In this document: one piece after another, positions 1 through 9,194 of the stretch | How the letters are laid out: every line of letters starts with the position of its first letter | Numbering within the stretch: position 1 is the first letter of the stretch | NCBI RefSeq assembly: GCF_009812055.1 | Contig: NZ_WQNH01000011.1 | Coordinates: 1-64,000 of the forward strand | From: Chelativorans xinjiangensis | Lineage (GTDB): Bacteria > Pseudomonadota > Alphaproteobacteria > Rhizobiales > Rhizobiaceae | Direction of reading: 5' to 3' | DNA: 64,000 nucleotides | Made by a program: the position numbers and the translations under genes | Notes under the pieces: generated by a model | Told to the model about the DNA's origin: nothing | The model's input: the letters and a program-made list of their open reading frames with translations, nothing else | The model's database searches: none

Positions 1-89
1 CCGCCGCGCCGCGCCAGGCGAGCGCGCCCGCGGCCGCCGCACCAGCGCCGGCCGCGCCCCCGTCGCCGGTTGTCAGGAGACCCGAATAA
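1..89 (+). CDS. 3' end of an upstream protein (partial)
   Basis: An open frame enters at position 3 and ends at TAA (87-89). It encodes about 28 residues rich in Ala and Pro and ends in VVRRPE. Such a low-complexity tail is typical of the C-terminus of many alphaproteobacterial proteins and does not identify the family. The call rests only on the open frame and its plausible composition. The body of the gene lies outside the window, and chance reading through GC-rich DNA cannot be excluded. Confidence 0.4.
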   Translation, partial: AAPRQASAPAAAAPAPAAPPSPVVRRPE

Positions 90-155
90 GCCGGCTTGAC
101 TGCCCTGCCCCTCCGGCGCAACGTCCACCCGTTCGATTGGTTGAGAGGGCGGGCG

Positions 156-569
156 ATGCTCACATTCATGAAGATACTGCACCTGTTCGGCCTCATGCTG
201 GGCGCCGGCGGCGGCCTGGGAAGTATGATGGTCGGCATCCAGGCGAAGCGCGCGGAGGGACCGCCGCCGCCCGCGCTCCTTGCGCTCAGGAAGAACTTCG
301 CGCTTGCTGCCCTGACAGGCGTCCTGCTCCTCTGGGTGACGGGCCTGTGGATGTGGCTGGTCGACTACAGCGGCGCTTGGCTCGGCACCGCCTTCGCGCT
401 GAAGCTCCTCGCCGCGGCAGCCATCCTCGCCATCCTCATCGCCGCGCGTATCGCCATGGCGCGCACCGCGCCTGGCAGCCCGCCTCCGGCCTTCCTCCAA
501 CGGCTGGGGCCGATCTCCGGCCTCTTGTCTTACATCGCCGTGGCGCTGGCGGTGATCGTCTTTACCTGA
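156..569 (+). CDS. Small four-helix membrane protein, unknown function
   Basis: The product is 137 residues with four hydrophobic segments (about 1-25, 45-70, 77-100 and 115-137) and short polar loops. It begins MLTFMKILHLFG, with a His in the first helix. Small CopD/DUF2269-like membrane proteins share this layout, but I cannot place it firmly. I chose the ATG at 156 over a TTG at 96 because the extra 20 residues are polar and would precede the first helix. It converges on glyS, with only two bases between the stop codons. No regulatory signal is evident. Confidence 0.6.
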   Translation: MLTFMKILHLFGLMLGAGGGLGSMMVGIQAKRAEGPPPPALLALRKNFALAALTGVLLLWVTGLWMWLVDYSGAWLGTAFALKLLAAAAILAILIAARIAMARTAPGSPPPAFLQRLGPISGLLSYIAVALAVIVFT

Positions 570-571
570 AT

Positions 572-2953
572 TTAACCGGCGATCTTCGAAAAGTCGGCCA
601 CCTGAACCGTCGCCTCGCGGATGCGGGACAGAAGCGCTAGGCGATTGGCACGAAGTGAATCATTCTCGACATTTACGAGAATATCTTCAAAAAACGAGTC
701 AATCGGTCCGCGAAGGCCAGCCAGCGCCTTCATGGCGGCGGAAAAGTCTTGCTTTTGAATCGCTTCGCCGGCTTTCTTCTCAGCTTGATTCACAGCCTCG
801 AAAAGTCGAATCTCTGCCCCTTCTTTCAGCAGCGCAGGGTCGACGGCCCCGGCAATCCGCGTGCCCTTCTTCTCCTCGATGTCAACGATGCTGGCGGCAC
901 GGTTGGTGCCGGCGAGCAGGTTCTTGCCATCCTCGGTTTCGAGCAGTTCCGACAGGGCCTGGACGCGGCGGACGATGAGGAGGAGGTCGTCATTCGATGA
1001 AGGTCCGATCTCCCCCCTTGTGGGGGAGATGCCCGGCAGTGCAGAGGGGGGCAACGTGGAGCGCTCCCCTTCCCCCTTGGCTGGCGGAGATGCCGGCGGG
1101 ACAGCGCCCCCCTTTGCCGGCTGCGCCGACATCTCCCCCACAAGGGGGGAGATCGGGCGCCCGCTTGCTAGCACCGCGTCGATGAGATCGTAACGGGCGC
1201 CCTGGTCACGGAGGTAGACCTTCAAGCGGTCGTGGAAGAAAGAGAGGAGGTCATAGGCGTAGGTATCAAGAACGTCCTGACCATCCACCTTCCTCACCGC
1301 CTTGCCAATTACCGTACGGGCTGTCGGACTAGCGATGATCCATTTTGAGAACTGGAGGATGTTTAGACCCACCTCATTCTCCACCACAATCCGGATCACC
1401 CCCAGCGCCGCCCTCCTCAGCGCGTACGGATCCTTGCTCCCCGTCGGCTTCTCATCGATCGCCCAGAAGCCCACCAGCATGTCGAGCTTGTCGGCCAAGG
1501 CGACTGCCACCGACACCGGGTCCGTCGGCACCACGTCGCTCGGCCCCAGCGGCTTGTAGTGCTCCTCCAGCGCCGCGGCCACGGAAGCATGTTCCCCTTG
1601 CAGTTCGGCGTATTTTCGCCCCATCGCCCCTTGCAGCTCTGGAAATTCCCCCACCACCTCCGTCGTGAGGTCCGCTTTGGCGAGCACCGCCGCGCGCTCG
1701 GCCAAATCCGGGTCGGCACCGACGATGGGCGCCAGTTCGCGCGCCAGCCGCCGGATACGCTCCACGCGCTCACCTTGAGTGCCCAGCTTGGCGTGGAAGG
1801 TGACGTTCAGGTGGTCGAGCCGCGCCATGCGCTGGTCGAGCGGTTTGTCGAGGTTAAGGCCGAATTTTTCCGCCGACTCGTTCAAGGTGGCGAGGTCCGG
1901 CAGGTCGGCCTGGTCCGTCTTCCAGAAATAGAACGCGTCGGAGAGCCGGGCGCGGACCACCTTGCCGTTGCCGTAGGCGATCTCCCTGCCGCCGTCCCTG
2001 GCCTCGATATTGGCGGTGATGACGAAGCGGTTGGAGAGCGTCCCCGCCTCCCGTCCTGAGCCCGCCGAAGGGGGCCGGGTGACGAAGCACTTCTGGTTGG
2101 CGCGGATCGTCAGGCGGACGACCTCGGGCGGGATCGCCAGATAGTCCTCCTCGAACTCGCCCATCAGCACCACCGGCCATTCGACAAGGCCGGAAACCTC
2201 TTCCAGAAGCCCCTCGTCCTCCACCAGTTCCAGCCCGTTGGCAAAGGCCAGGTTCCTGGCGTCGTCCAGGATCATGCGCTTGCGGCGTTCGGGGTCGAGC
2301 ACGACCTTGGCCTTCTCAAGGCTCGCCACATAGTCGTCGAAACGGCGCACGGTGATCGCCTCGGGCGCGTGGAAGCGGTGGCCGTAGGTGACGTTGCTAG
2401 AGCGGATGCCGTCGACCGCGAAGTCGACCACCACCGGCTCCTCCGTCTCCGGGCCGAAGGTGCACAGGATAGACTGCAAGGGGCGCACCCAGCGAAGCGA
2501 TCCGGGATTCTTCGAGGCCGCCCCCCAGCGCATGGATTTCGGCCACGGGAAGTCGCGGATGATGCCGGGCATCATCTCGGCGACAATCTCTTCGGCGGCC
2601 CTCCCCTTCTTCTCGATCACGGCGACGTAGAAATCGCCCTTCTTCGGGTCCGTCTGCACCTTGGCCTCACCGACGGAGGAAAGACCGGCCGCCCGCAGAA
2701 AGCCTTGAACCGCCTTTTCCGGCGCATCGACACGCGGCCCCTTGCGCTCCTCGCGCACATCCCTGGAGCGGACGGTGACGCCGCGCACGTCGAGCGTCAG
2801 CCGGCGCGGCGTCCAGTATTCCTGGCAACCCTCATAGGTCAGCCCTGCTTCCACCAGACCGTCGGTGACCAGCTTCTTAAGGTCGCCCGCCGCCTTGCGC
2901 TGCATGCGGGCGGGGATTTCTTCCGAGCGAAGTTCAAGAAGCAGGTCGGGCAT
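572..2953 (-). CDS. glyS: Glycyl-tRNA synthetase beta subunit with an in-frame repeat insertion
   Basis: This is the large subunit of the alpha2beta2 glycyl-tRNA synthetase, which charges tRNA-Gly in the cytoplasm. The 793 residues begin with the family motif [15 protein letters not shown]. The C-terminal part carries the conserved stretch [19 protein letters not shown]. The protein is about 100 residues longer than the roughly 690 usual for the family. Most of the excess is a block at about residues 600-649 encoded by a perfect-ended palindromic repeat (1007-1154). A second short insertion lies near residues 294-305. The frame is open across both, so the gene looks functional. Its partner glyQ lies upstream on the same strand across a 743-base gap that holds another repeat. 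Confidence 0.97.
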   Translation of the reverse strand: MPDLLLELRSEEIPARMQRKAAGDLKKLVTDGLVEAGLTYEGCQEYWTPRRLTLDVRGVTVRSRDVREERKGPRVDAPEKAVQGFLRAAGLSSVGEAKVQTDPKKGDFYVAVIEKKGRAAEEIVAEMMPGIIRDFPWPKSMRWGAASKNPGSLRWVRPLQSILCTFGPETEEPVVVDFAVDGIRSSNVTYGHRFHAPEAITVRRFDDYVASLEKAKVVLDPERRKRMILDDARNLAFANGLELVEDEGLLEEVSGLVEWPVVLMGEFEEDYLAIPPEVVRLTIRANQKCFVTRPPSAGSGREAGTLSNRFVITANIEARDGGREIAYGNGKVVRARLSDAFYFWKTDQADLPDLATLNESAEKFGLNLDKPLDQRMARLDHLNVTFHAKLGTQGERVERIRRLARELAPIVGADPDLAERAAVLAKADLTTEVVGEFPELQGAMGRKYAELQGEHASVAAALEEHYKPLGPSDVVPTDPVSVAVALADKLDMLVGFWAIDEKPTGSKDPYALRRAALGVIRIVVENEVGLNILQFSKWIIASPTARTVIGKAVRKVDGQDVLDTYAYDLLSFFHDRLKVYLRDQGARYDLIDAVLASGRPISPLVGEMSAQPAKGGAVPPASPPAKGEGERSTLPPSALPGISPTRGEIGPSSNDDLLLIVRRVQALSELLETEDGKNLLAGTNRAASIVDIEEKKGTRIAGAVDPALLKEGAEIRLFEAVNQAEKKAGEAIQKQDFSAAMKALAGLRGPIDSFFEDILVNVENDSLRANRLALLSRIREATVQVADFSKIAG
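1007..1154. repeat. Palindromic element inserted in frame inside glyS
   Basis: A 148-base element has perfect 25-base inverted ends (1007-1031 and 1130-1154). Each end contains CTCCCCCCTTGTGGGGGAG or its complement. The interior is an imperfect GC-rich inverted repeat. Read on the glyS strand it encodes a Pro/Gly/Glu-rich peptide beginning ISPLVGEM and ending SPTRGEIG. A relative lies between genes at 46752-46825 and shares the interior GGGGGAGATG-CCGGCAG-CAGAGGGGGGC. Short interspersed palindromes of this type are known in rhizobia. Insertion inside an essential gene resembles the Rickettsia palindromic elements. Confidence 0.9.
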
Positions 2954-3495
2954 CGGTCAATTCTTTCGTGAGGGTCCGGCGCGGCAATAGCAACTCCTCT
3001 CCGCCCTGTCACCTTTTTGGATCGCAATCCGATACGTGACAACGCATACGGCTGCGTCCAGGACGTGATGAGATTGGGGGCCGGTCGTCCCAACCGCCGT
3101 CATCCCGGAAGCCGGAGCGACAGCGGAGGTTGTCCGGGACCCGTTCCGGAACGCCAACGTCACGGAATGGGTCCCGGCCCTCACTTCGTTCGGCCGGGAT
3201 GACAGCGGTTGGGACGACCGGCCCCTAATCTCATCCCGCACCAGACGTCAAAAAAAATCACCCGTCATGTCGGACCGGTGAATACATACCCGTCCTCGGG
3301 ACGAAATCTCCCATGAACCTGCAAGGCGCGCTGAAGCGGCGGTCGCTTCAGACAGGGGAGTCTTGCGCGGTGAACGGCATCTGAACGGCGCTGCCACGCC
3401 CGGTTCAGCCGCAATCCGCACAATGGGGGAAGGATGAACTTTCCGGACGGCCAGGAGGAAAAGAGGCCGGAAAGTTCGGGAGAAGGACAGGGACG
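2954..3495. other. Long gap between glyQ and glyS, largely repeat
   Basis: This 542-base stretch has no convincing gene on either strand. Its centre (3067-3235) is a long inverted-repeat element. The remainder, 3236-3495, contains GC-rich sequence and several purine-rich ribosome-site-like patches ahead of the small frame at 3496. Because glyQ is transcribed toward glyS, any glyQ-glyS cotranscript must pass through the palindrome. The gap is unusual, since these two genes are normally close together. Confidence 0.6.
3067..3235. repeat. Long inverted-repeat (MITE-like) element between glyQ and glyS
   Basis: The outer arms are 42 bases each (3067-3108 and 3194-3235) and are inverted copies with two mismatches. 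The core (3109-3193) is itself partly inverted, with GGGACCCGTTCCG pairing against CGGAATGGGTCCC. The core has a diverged relative in opposite orientation at 43440-43530 (CCGAACGAAGTGAGGGCCGG in that copy). There is no coding capacity. It resembles the intergenic mosaic/palindromic elements known from rhizobial genomes. In RNA it would fold into a very long hairpin. Confidence 0.88.
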
Positions 3496-3693
3496 ATGAA
3501 AGCCGCTTCGACGCTCATTCAGGTCTTCGCACTCAGCGCCTGCCTCGCCGTGCAGGCCTCGTCGAGCGGCGAACTCAAAATGGCCGGTGTGCGCCGCGCG
3601 ATCCAGACGATCGCGGCAACCGGTGCCTCCACGCAGCTCATGCTGCCGGTCGAAGCGATGGCCGCCGACGACGGCGCCGCCTTCGCCGCCTGA
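3496..3693 (+). CDS. Putative small exported protein or lipoprotein
   Basis: The frame encodes 65 residues. It starts with a basic residue and a hydrophobic run (ASTLIQVFALSAC), and LSAC fits a lipobox. A purine-rich GGGAGAAGGACAGGG sequence lies just upstream of the ATG. It is on the strand opposite to glyQ, and the two stop codons are three bases apart. No family is recognised and the mature part is short, Ala-rich and featureless. It could be a real small lipoprotein or a chance frame in GC-rich DNA. The good ribosome site and signal-like N-terminus are the only support. Confidence 0.4.
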   Translation: MKAASTLIQVFALSACLAVQASSSGELKMAGVRRAIQTIAATGASTQLMLPVEAMAADDGAAFAA

Positions 3694-3696
3694 CCC

Positions 3697-4647
3697 TCAG
3701 GCAGCTTCCGCCAATCCGCCCGCTTGCGTCTTCAAAAACGCCTCGCCGCAGGCCTTCGCCAGGTCGCGCACGCGCAGGATGTAGCTCTGCCGCTCGGTCA
3801 CGGAGATGACGCCGCGCGCGTCCATGAGATTGAAGACGTGGGAGGCCTTGATGCACTGGTCGTAGGCTGGGAAGACCATCCTGTGCAGCGCGGAATTGTC
3901 GGTGGAGGACGGCGCGCCCGCCGCCAGCAGCGCCCGGCATTCCTTCTCCGCATCCTCGAAATGGCGGAAGAGCATGGCGGTGTCTGCATATTCGAAATTG
4001 TGCCGCGAATATTCCTGTTCCGCCTGCAGGAAGACCTCGCCATACGTCACCTTGTCCGGACCATCCAGCCCGTTGAAGTTGAGGTCGTAGACGTTGTCGA
4101 CGCCCTGCACATACATGGCGAGCCGCTCCAGCCCGTAGGTAAGCTCGCCCGAGACCGGCGCGCATTCGATACCACACACCTGCTGGAAATAGGTGAACTG
4201 CGAGACCTCCATGCCGTCGCACCAGCATTCCCAGCCGAGCCCCCAGGAACCCGTCGTCGGGTTCTCCCAGTCGTCCTCCACGAAGCGGATGTCGTGAGTG
4301 AGCGGGTCGAGACCGATGGCCGCCAGCGAGCCTAGATAGAGCTCCTGGAGATTGGAGGGGTTGGGCTTCAGGATCACCTGATACTGGTAATAGTGCTGCA
4401 GCCGGTTGGGGTTTTCGCCGTAGCGGCCGTCCTTCGGCCGACGCGAGGGCTGCACATAGGCGGCGTTCCACGGCCGCGGCCCCAAGGCGCGCAGCGTGGT
4501 GGCCGGATGCAGCGTGCCGGCGCCCACCTCCATGTCATAGGGCTGCAGGATAACGCAGCCGCGCTCCGCCCAGTAGTTGTGGAGCGTCAGGATAAGGCCC
4601 TGGAAAGAGCGGGCGGGATGCATGTGCGGCAGGGGTTCGGCGTTCAC
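3697..4647 (-). CDS. glyQ: Glycyl-tRNA synthetase alpha subunit
   Basis: This is the catalytic small subunit of the heterotetrameric glycyl-tRNA synthetase, which forms glycyl-adenylate and works with GlyS. The 316 residues include the highly conserved N-terminal run from [20 protein letters not shown] through [19 protein letters not shown], and the downstream [20 protein letters not shown] block. Length and motifs match class II GlyQ. The ATG at 4647 precedes a short polar leader; an internal Met at residue 9 is an alternative start. It is transcribed toward glyS. Confidence 0.98.
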   Translation of the reverse strand: MNAEPLPHMHPARSFQGLILTLHNYWAERGCVILQPYDMEVGAGTLHPATTLRALGPRPWNAAYVQPSRRPKDGRYGENPNRLQHYYQYQVILKPNPSNLQELYLGSLAAIGLDPLTHDIRFVEDDWENPTTGSWGLGWECWCDGMEVSQFTYFQQVCGIECAPVSGELTYGLERLAMYVQGVDNVYDLNFNGLDGPDKVTYGEVFLQAEQEYSRHNFEYADTAMLFRHFEDAEKECRALLAAGAPSSTDNSALHRMVFPAYDQCIKASHVFNLMDARGVISVTERQSYILRVRDLAKACGEAFLKTQAGGLAEAA

Positions 4648-4821
4648 ACGGGCGTCTCCGGCGATTGCGGGCGTTTCGTCCTATTGCGCGGGGGTGGAGG
4701 CGTCAAGCGGGGTAGCGAGTGCCTATTTAGCGATCGATTGTCCGCTTTTCGGCCGAACTTCCAAATGGAGATGCCTTCGCCCCTTCGCGCCCCCCTTTTG
4801 CCCTGAGCTTTGTCGAAGCCG

Positions 4822-6804
4822 CTACTCTCCTGCCGGCAGTTTCAGCTCCTGCCCCGTGCCGACGCGATCCGGATTGCCTCGCAGGAACGGGTTCAGTTCG
4901 AGGATGTCGTGGTAGCGGTTCCCGTCGCCCAGTTCTTCCACGGCGATGGACCACAGCGTCTGTCCCGGCTTCACCGTGTAGGTCCGCGTCGCAGCCGCAT
5001 CCGCCGGCCCGCCGGCTTTCCCAGCACTGCCGTCGTTCATCGCGTTGCGTGCCGTGCCGGCGGCGTCTGCGAGCTTCTTGCCCTCCTCGGGCGGCAGGCC
5101 TTCGGACATCTTCTTCTCGACCTCGGCCAGAAGCTCGGGCTCGGGATCGAGGCTGAGTGCATGCGACCATTGATAGCGCGCCTCCAACTGGCGGCCGACA
5201 CGCCAATAGGCGTCGCCCAGATGGTCGTTGAGCACTGCGTCGTCCGGGCGCAGGGAGACGGCACGCTCCAACTGCTCGACCGCCTTATCATACTCGCGCA
5301 GCCGGTAATGCGCCCAGCCGAGCGAATCGACGATGTAGCCGTCGCTCGGGCGCAACTCCACGGCGCGGCGGATGAGGTCCATCGCCTCCTCCAGGTGCAT
5401 GTTCATATCGACCCAGGAATAGCCGAGATAGTTCATGACCTGAGGATGGTCGGGGTAGAGCTCCAGCGCCGTCTTGAAGTTCGGCTCGGCCTTCTCCCAT
5501 TCCTTCAGCCGCTCATAGGCGATGCCGCGCTGGTAGAAGATGTTCCAATGCTGGCGCTCCGGTTCCTCGACCTGGGCCACGGCACGGTCGTAGAGGTCGG
5601 CTGCTGAGCGGTAGTCCTTCTGTGCGGCATAGACCCCGCCGAGGGCGAGATAGGCGCGCATGTCGGACGGATCGGCGTCCAAAACCCTCTTCAGATGGTC
5701 GACCGCCTCGTCGTTGCGATCGAGGTCGGCGAGGTTCAGACCGATCTGGAACTCGGCGATGCGCGCCCATGGCGAGCTTTCGTCGATTTGCTCATAGAAG
5801 GCGATGGCGCGCTCGGCTTCCTGCTGCCTTTCGGCCACTTGCGCGAGCTGCAGGAGGATGGCGTCGTTGCCGGGCCGCAGCGCCTCCGCGAAACGAAGGT
5901 AGAGCCGGACAAAGGCATCGCCGCCGCCGCTGGCAAGCTCGGTGGCGATGTTGAGCAGGATTTCCGAGGCTCCTCCAGCGGGTGCGACCACCGGCGGGAC
6001 GAGCGTTTCGCCGGCCGTCAGCCGCTCTCGCAGCACGGGAATGGAAGCGACGGCGCCGCCCAGCTCCTCCGCCTGGTCGAGCACCTCTATCGCTTTCTCC
6101 GTCTCGCCAAGTTGCGACAGATGGGCGGCATAGGCCTCGCCCAGGCGGCCAAGCGTCTCGGGCGCCACGGAGCGGGGCGCGATCCCGCCGAACAGCCCCT
6201 CGAAGGCCTCCGTGGCTTGCGTTTCACTGCCGCCCTGGCTCAACATCAGTGCACGGTGGTAGTCCTTGAACAAACCGTACCAACTCGGCCCCTCGAGACC
6301 ATCCAGATAGTCGAGCGCGCCGTCCAGGTCGCCCTGCCCCGCAATGGCCCAGGCGGTCATGATGCCGGTGATCAGCCGGTCGAGGTCGGACTCCACGACG
6401 ATCTCCAGCCAACGCTCGGCGGCGGCGAAATCGTCCTTGCGAAGAGCGTCCACGGCAAGCGTCAGCCGCGAGAAGCGCTCCACCTCCGGCTCGGACTTCA
6501 GTCTCTCGGCGTGGGGCAGCGCCTCGTCCAGCCGGCCCTGCCAGACGAGCGCCAGGAGCAGGTTCTGTTGCAGAGCTACGTTGTCAGGATCGTAGGAGAG
6601 CGCGCGTTCGTAATAGGTGGCAGCGCTTTCCAGGTCATCGTCGGCTTCCGCCGCCCTGCCGGCAAGATAGGCGCCGGAGAAGGAATGCGTGGGCACGGTC
6701 TCGACCGGCTTCACGGTCTCTTTGGCGAATCCCGCATCGAGTGAGAACGCCATGAACGCCACCAGTGCCGCGGTCGCTTTCAAACCTGTTTTCATCCGCC
6801 GCAT
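4822..6804 (-). CDS. Exported TPR-repeat protein with C-terminal LysM domain
   Basis: The 660 residues begin with a signal peptide (about 1-28, ending near AGFA). A long series of tetratricopeptide repeats runs from about residue 45 to 560, for example NFKTALELYPDHPQVMNYLG and LERAVSLRPDDAVLNDHLGD. The last 55 residues form a LysM module (TYTVKPGQTLWSIAVEELGD). TPR arrays mediate protein-protein contacts, and LysM binds peptidoglycan glycan strands. A periplasmic scaffold anchored to the wall is the natural inference. Exported TPR proteins are common at this position in Rhizobiales; the LysM tail is less usual. The stop codon overlaps a CCTGAGCTTTGTCGAAG repeat fragment (4802-4818 region). 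Confidence 0.85.
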   Translation of the reverse strand: MRRMKTGLKATAALVAFMAFSLDAGFAKETVKPVETVPTHSFSGAYLAGRAAEADDDLESAATYYERALSYDPDNVALQQNLLLALVWQGRLDEALPHAERLKSEPEVERFSRLTLAVDALRKDDFAAAERWLEIVVESDLDRLITGIMTAWAIAGQGDLDGALDYLDGLEGPSWYGLFKDYHRALMLSQGGSETQATEAFEGLFGGIAPRSVAPETLGRLGEAYAAHLSQLGETEKAIEVLDQAEELGGAVASIPVLRERLTAGETLVPPVVAPAGGASEILLNIATELASGGGDAFVRLYLRFAEALRPGNDAILLQLAQVAERQQEAERAIAFYEQIDESSPWARIAEFQIGLNLADLDRNDEAVDHLKRVLDADPSDMRAYLALGGVYAAQKDYRSAADLYDRAVAQVEEPERQHWNIFYQRGIAYERLKEWEKAEPNFKTALELYPDHPQVMNYLGYSWVDMNMHLEEAMDLIRRAVELRPSDGYIVDSLGWAHYRLREYDKAVEQLERAVSLRPDDAVLNDHLGDAYWRVGRQLEARYQWSHALSLDPEPELLAEVEKKMSEGLPPEEGKKLADAAGTARNAMNDGSAGKAGGPADAAATRTYTVKPGQTLWSIAVEELGDGNRYHDILELNPFLRGNPDRVGTGQELKLPAGE

Positions 6805-6935
6805 TTTATCCCTTCTGTCCGGCCGTACCCGCTGCAGCGCCCGGCAGCGCTGGAAGGCTGTCCCCTATGGCAAGAGCATGGCCTTTTTGCGATGAGGCTT
6901 CAACGTGTAATGGCAAATTTCCGGCCGGTCGCCGA

Positions 6936-7967
6936 TCACGTCACCCGGCTGATGCAGAAATCGATGACGTCGAAGAGCGCCGCCTTCTGCGGCGTGGACT
7001 TCAGGGGCGCCAGCGCGTCGCGGGCGATCTCGCCGAAATGGCGGGCGCGGCCGATCGTGTCGCCGATTGCGCCATGCTTGTTCATCAGCCCGATGGCCTT
7101 GTCGAGCGCGGCACCTTCGCACTCGTTCTTCTCGATGGTGCGTTTCCAGAAGTAGCGCTCCTCCTCGGAGCCGCGGCGGTAGCTCAGGATCACCGGCAAG
7201 GTCACCTTGCCCTCGCGGAAATCGTCGCCGATGTTCTTGCCGAGATCGCTGCTGTTGCCGCCGTAGTCCAGCGCATCGTCGACGAGCTGGAAGGCGAGGC
7301 CCAGATTGGCACCGAAGGAGCGGAGTGCGGCGCGGTCGTTGCGCGAGGCCTCGGCGATCACCGGACCAACCTCGGCCGCGGCGGAAAAGAGCGCGGCGGT
7401 CTTGGCCTTGATGACTGCCAGATACTCGTCTTCCGTCGTCTCCAGGTTCTTGGCCACGCCAAGCTGCATGACTTCGCCTTCGGCGATGACGGAGGCAGCG
7501 GCGGAAAGAATATCGAGCGCGTCCAGAGAGCCGACATCGACCATCATGCGGAAGGCCTGGCCAAGCAGGAAGTCGCCGACCAGAACACTCGCCTGATTAC
7601 CCCAGATCATGCGCGCGGTCTTGCGGCCGCGCCGCATGTCGCTCTCGTCCACCACGTCGTCGTGCAGAAGCGTGGCCGTGTGCATGAACTCCACGCTGGT
7701 AGCGAGCTTCACGTGGCCTTCGCCCGCATAGCCGAACATCTGTGCCGCGGCCAGCGTCACCATGGGGCGGAGGCGTTTTCCCCCGGAGGAGATCAAGTGG
7801 CGGGCAAGCTCGGGGATCAGTTCCACGTCCGAGCCGGCCTTGGAGAGGATGAGCTCGTTGACGCGCCCCATATCGTCCTTGGTCAGGTCGATCAGACCCT
7901 CGATCGAAGCCGCACCGCGCTTGCCGCCTTCGAGATTCACTACGACGCCCACCGGGAGATCCTCCAT
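6936..7967 (-). CDS. ispB: Polyprenyl (octa/decaprenyl) diphosphate synthase
   Basis: This trans-prenyltransferase elongates farnesyl diphosphate with isopentenyl diphosphate to make the ubiquinone side chain. The 343 residues carry both Asp-rich motifs: DDVVD at 103-107 and DDALD at 230-234. The surrounding blocks GGKRLRPMV and GDFREGKVTLPVI-type sequence are also present (here IGDDFREGKVTLPVI). Length and motifs fit the long-chain synthases. The chain length, probably decaprenyl (Q10) as in most Rhizobiales, cannot be read from sequence alone. It is divergent from the DUF2007 gene at 8111. Confidence 0.95.
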   Translation of the reverse strand: MEDLPVGVVVNLEGGKRGAASIEGLIDLTKDDMGRVNELILSKAGSDVELIPELARHLISSGGKRLRPMVTLAAAQMFGYAGEGHVKLATSVEFMHTATLLHDDVVDESDMRRGRKTARMIWGNQASVLVGDFLLGQAFRMMVDVGSLDALDILSAAASVIAEGEVMQLGVAKNLETTEDEYLAVIKAKTAALFSAAAEVGPVIAEASRNDRAALRSFGANLGLAFQLVDDALDYGGNSSDLGKNIGDDFREGKVTLPVILSYRRGSEEERYFWKRTIEKNECEGAALDKAIGLMNKHGAIGDTIGRARHFGEIARDALAPLKSTPQKAALFDVIDFCISRVT

Positions 7968-8110
7968 TCCACTGGTTTCCGGGCAGACGCCCGGTGCGGA
8001 CTGTATGGCCGCAATCGCCCTTGCCGCAAGCGGCGAATTGGCGCGTCAGGCGGGTTAGGACAACCGCTCGGCATTTACAAGCGCCGGTCGACCTGCCAAC
8101 GTCGCTGCCC

Positions 8111-8335
8111 ATGATCGAGCTTATCCGCACCAACGACGCCGTCACTATCTCCTTCGTCGAGAGCCTGCTGCGCGATGCCGGCATCGACTACCTGGTCGCC
8201 GACCAGAACATGAGCATCATGGAAGGCTCGCTCGGGGTGCTGCCTCGCCGCGTGCTCGTCGATACGGAAGAGGTGGAAGCGGCGCGGCGACTTTTGGCCG
8301 ATGCCGGCGTGATGGATGGCGGCGACGCCGGCTGA
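8111..8335 (+). CDS. DUF2007 small protein
   Basis: The 74-residue protein starts MIELIRTNDAVTISFVESLL and contains the DUF2007 pattern: choose-a-substrate-like N-terminus, then AGIDYLVADQNMS and the closing VDTEEVEAARRLL. The family is called a putative signal-transducing protein but has no established role. I chose the ATG at 8111, where similarity to the family begins; the upstream 39 codons look like untranslated leader. The stop overlaps the next gene's likely start at 8340 within five bases, which suggests cotranscription with the methyltransferase. Confidence 0.85.
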   Translation: MIELIRTNDAVTISFVESLLRDAGIDYLVADQNMSIMEGSLGVLPRRVLVDTEEVEAARRLLADAGVMDGGDAG

Positions 8336-8339
8336 GCCG

Positions 8340-9113
8340 ATGCGCGAAGCGATGGCCTTCACCACCGACGCCTTCCACCGCGGCCGATTCCATCTCGTTC
8401 AGCCTGCGGGCAAGGGCCACCGTGCCGGCCTCGACGCCATGCTGCTCGCCGGTGCGGCGCCGGAAGGCTTCAGCGGGCTCCTGGCCGATATGGGCGCCGG
8501 GGCCGGCGCGGCGGGCTTTGCCGTCGCCGCGCGCTGCGCAGGGGCGCACGTCGTCCTGGTGGAGCGTGCAGCGGAGATGACGGCCTGCGCACGCGAAAGC
8601 CTCGCCCTGCCGGAGAACGACGCACTGGCGTCCCGGATTACCGTCGTCGAAGCGGATGTGGAGCTCTCCGGCCGGGAGCGGCAGGGCGCAGGGCTTGCCG
8701 ACCGATCCTTCGACTTCGTCGTCATGAACCCGCCCTTCAACGCGGCGCGCGACAGGGCGACGCCGGATACGCTCAAGCGGCAGGCGCATGTGATGGAGGA
8801 TGGTCTGTTCGAGCGCTGGCTGAGGACGGCGGCTGCCATCGCGAAGCCCGGCGCCGGGCTGGCGATCATCGCCCGCCCTGGCTCGATCGTCGAAATCCTC
8901 TCCGCGCTTGCTGGCCGCTTCGGCAGCCCGGAGGTCCTGCCCATCCACCCGCGCCCGCAGGTGGAGGCGATCCGTATTGTCGTCAGGGCACGCAAGGGCG
9001 CGCGAGGAGGCCTGCGCCTTCAGCCGCCGCTCGTGCTGCATGGAGAGAGCCATGGCTTCACGCAACGCGCCGAGATGGTGATCAACGGCCGGGCAACCCT
9101 TTTTGGCGATTGA
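8340..9113 (+). CDS. SAM-dependent methyltransferase, TrmN6 family
   Basis: This is a Rossmann-fold methyltransferase of the small-domain family that includes tRNA1(Val) adenine-37 N6-methyltransferase (TrmN6/YfiC). It shows the glycine-rich SAM loop LLADMGAGAGAAGFAVA at about residues 45-62 and the N6-adenine-type catalytic motif NPPF in FVVMNPPFN near residue 130. The most likely start is ATG 8340, or the in-frame ATG at 8352. It directly follows the DUF2007 gene. The methylated substrate is inferred from family membership, and other nucleic-acid or protein targets remain possible. Confidence 0.85.
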   Translation: MREAMAFTTDAFHRGRFHLVQPAGKGHRAGLDAMLLAGAAPEGFSGLLADMGAGAGAAGFAVAARCAGAHVVLVERAAEMTACARESLALPENDALASRITVVEADVELSGRERQGAGLADRSFDFVVMNPPFNAARDRATPDTLKRQAHVMEDGLFERWLRTAAAIAKPGAGLAIIARPGSIVEILSALAGRFGSPEVLPIHPRPQVEAIRIVVRARKGARGGLRLQPPLVLHGESHGFTQRAEMVINGRATLFGD

Positions 9114-9194
9114 CGTTCATTCAGCCGGGCGCCATTGCGCGGCGCCGGCAAATGCCTACATGACAACCGACCCGAGGCACTGGAGACCCCGCCA

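Noticed and set aside
1007-1154. CRISPR array or phage attachment site at the glyS palindrome
   Set aside because: There is a single inverted element, no direct repeats with spacers, and the glyS frame continues through it.
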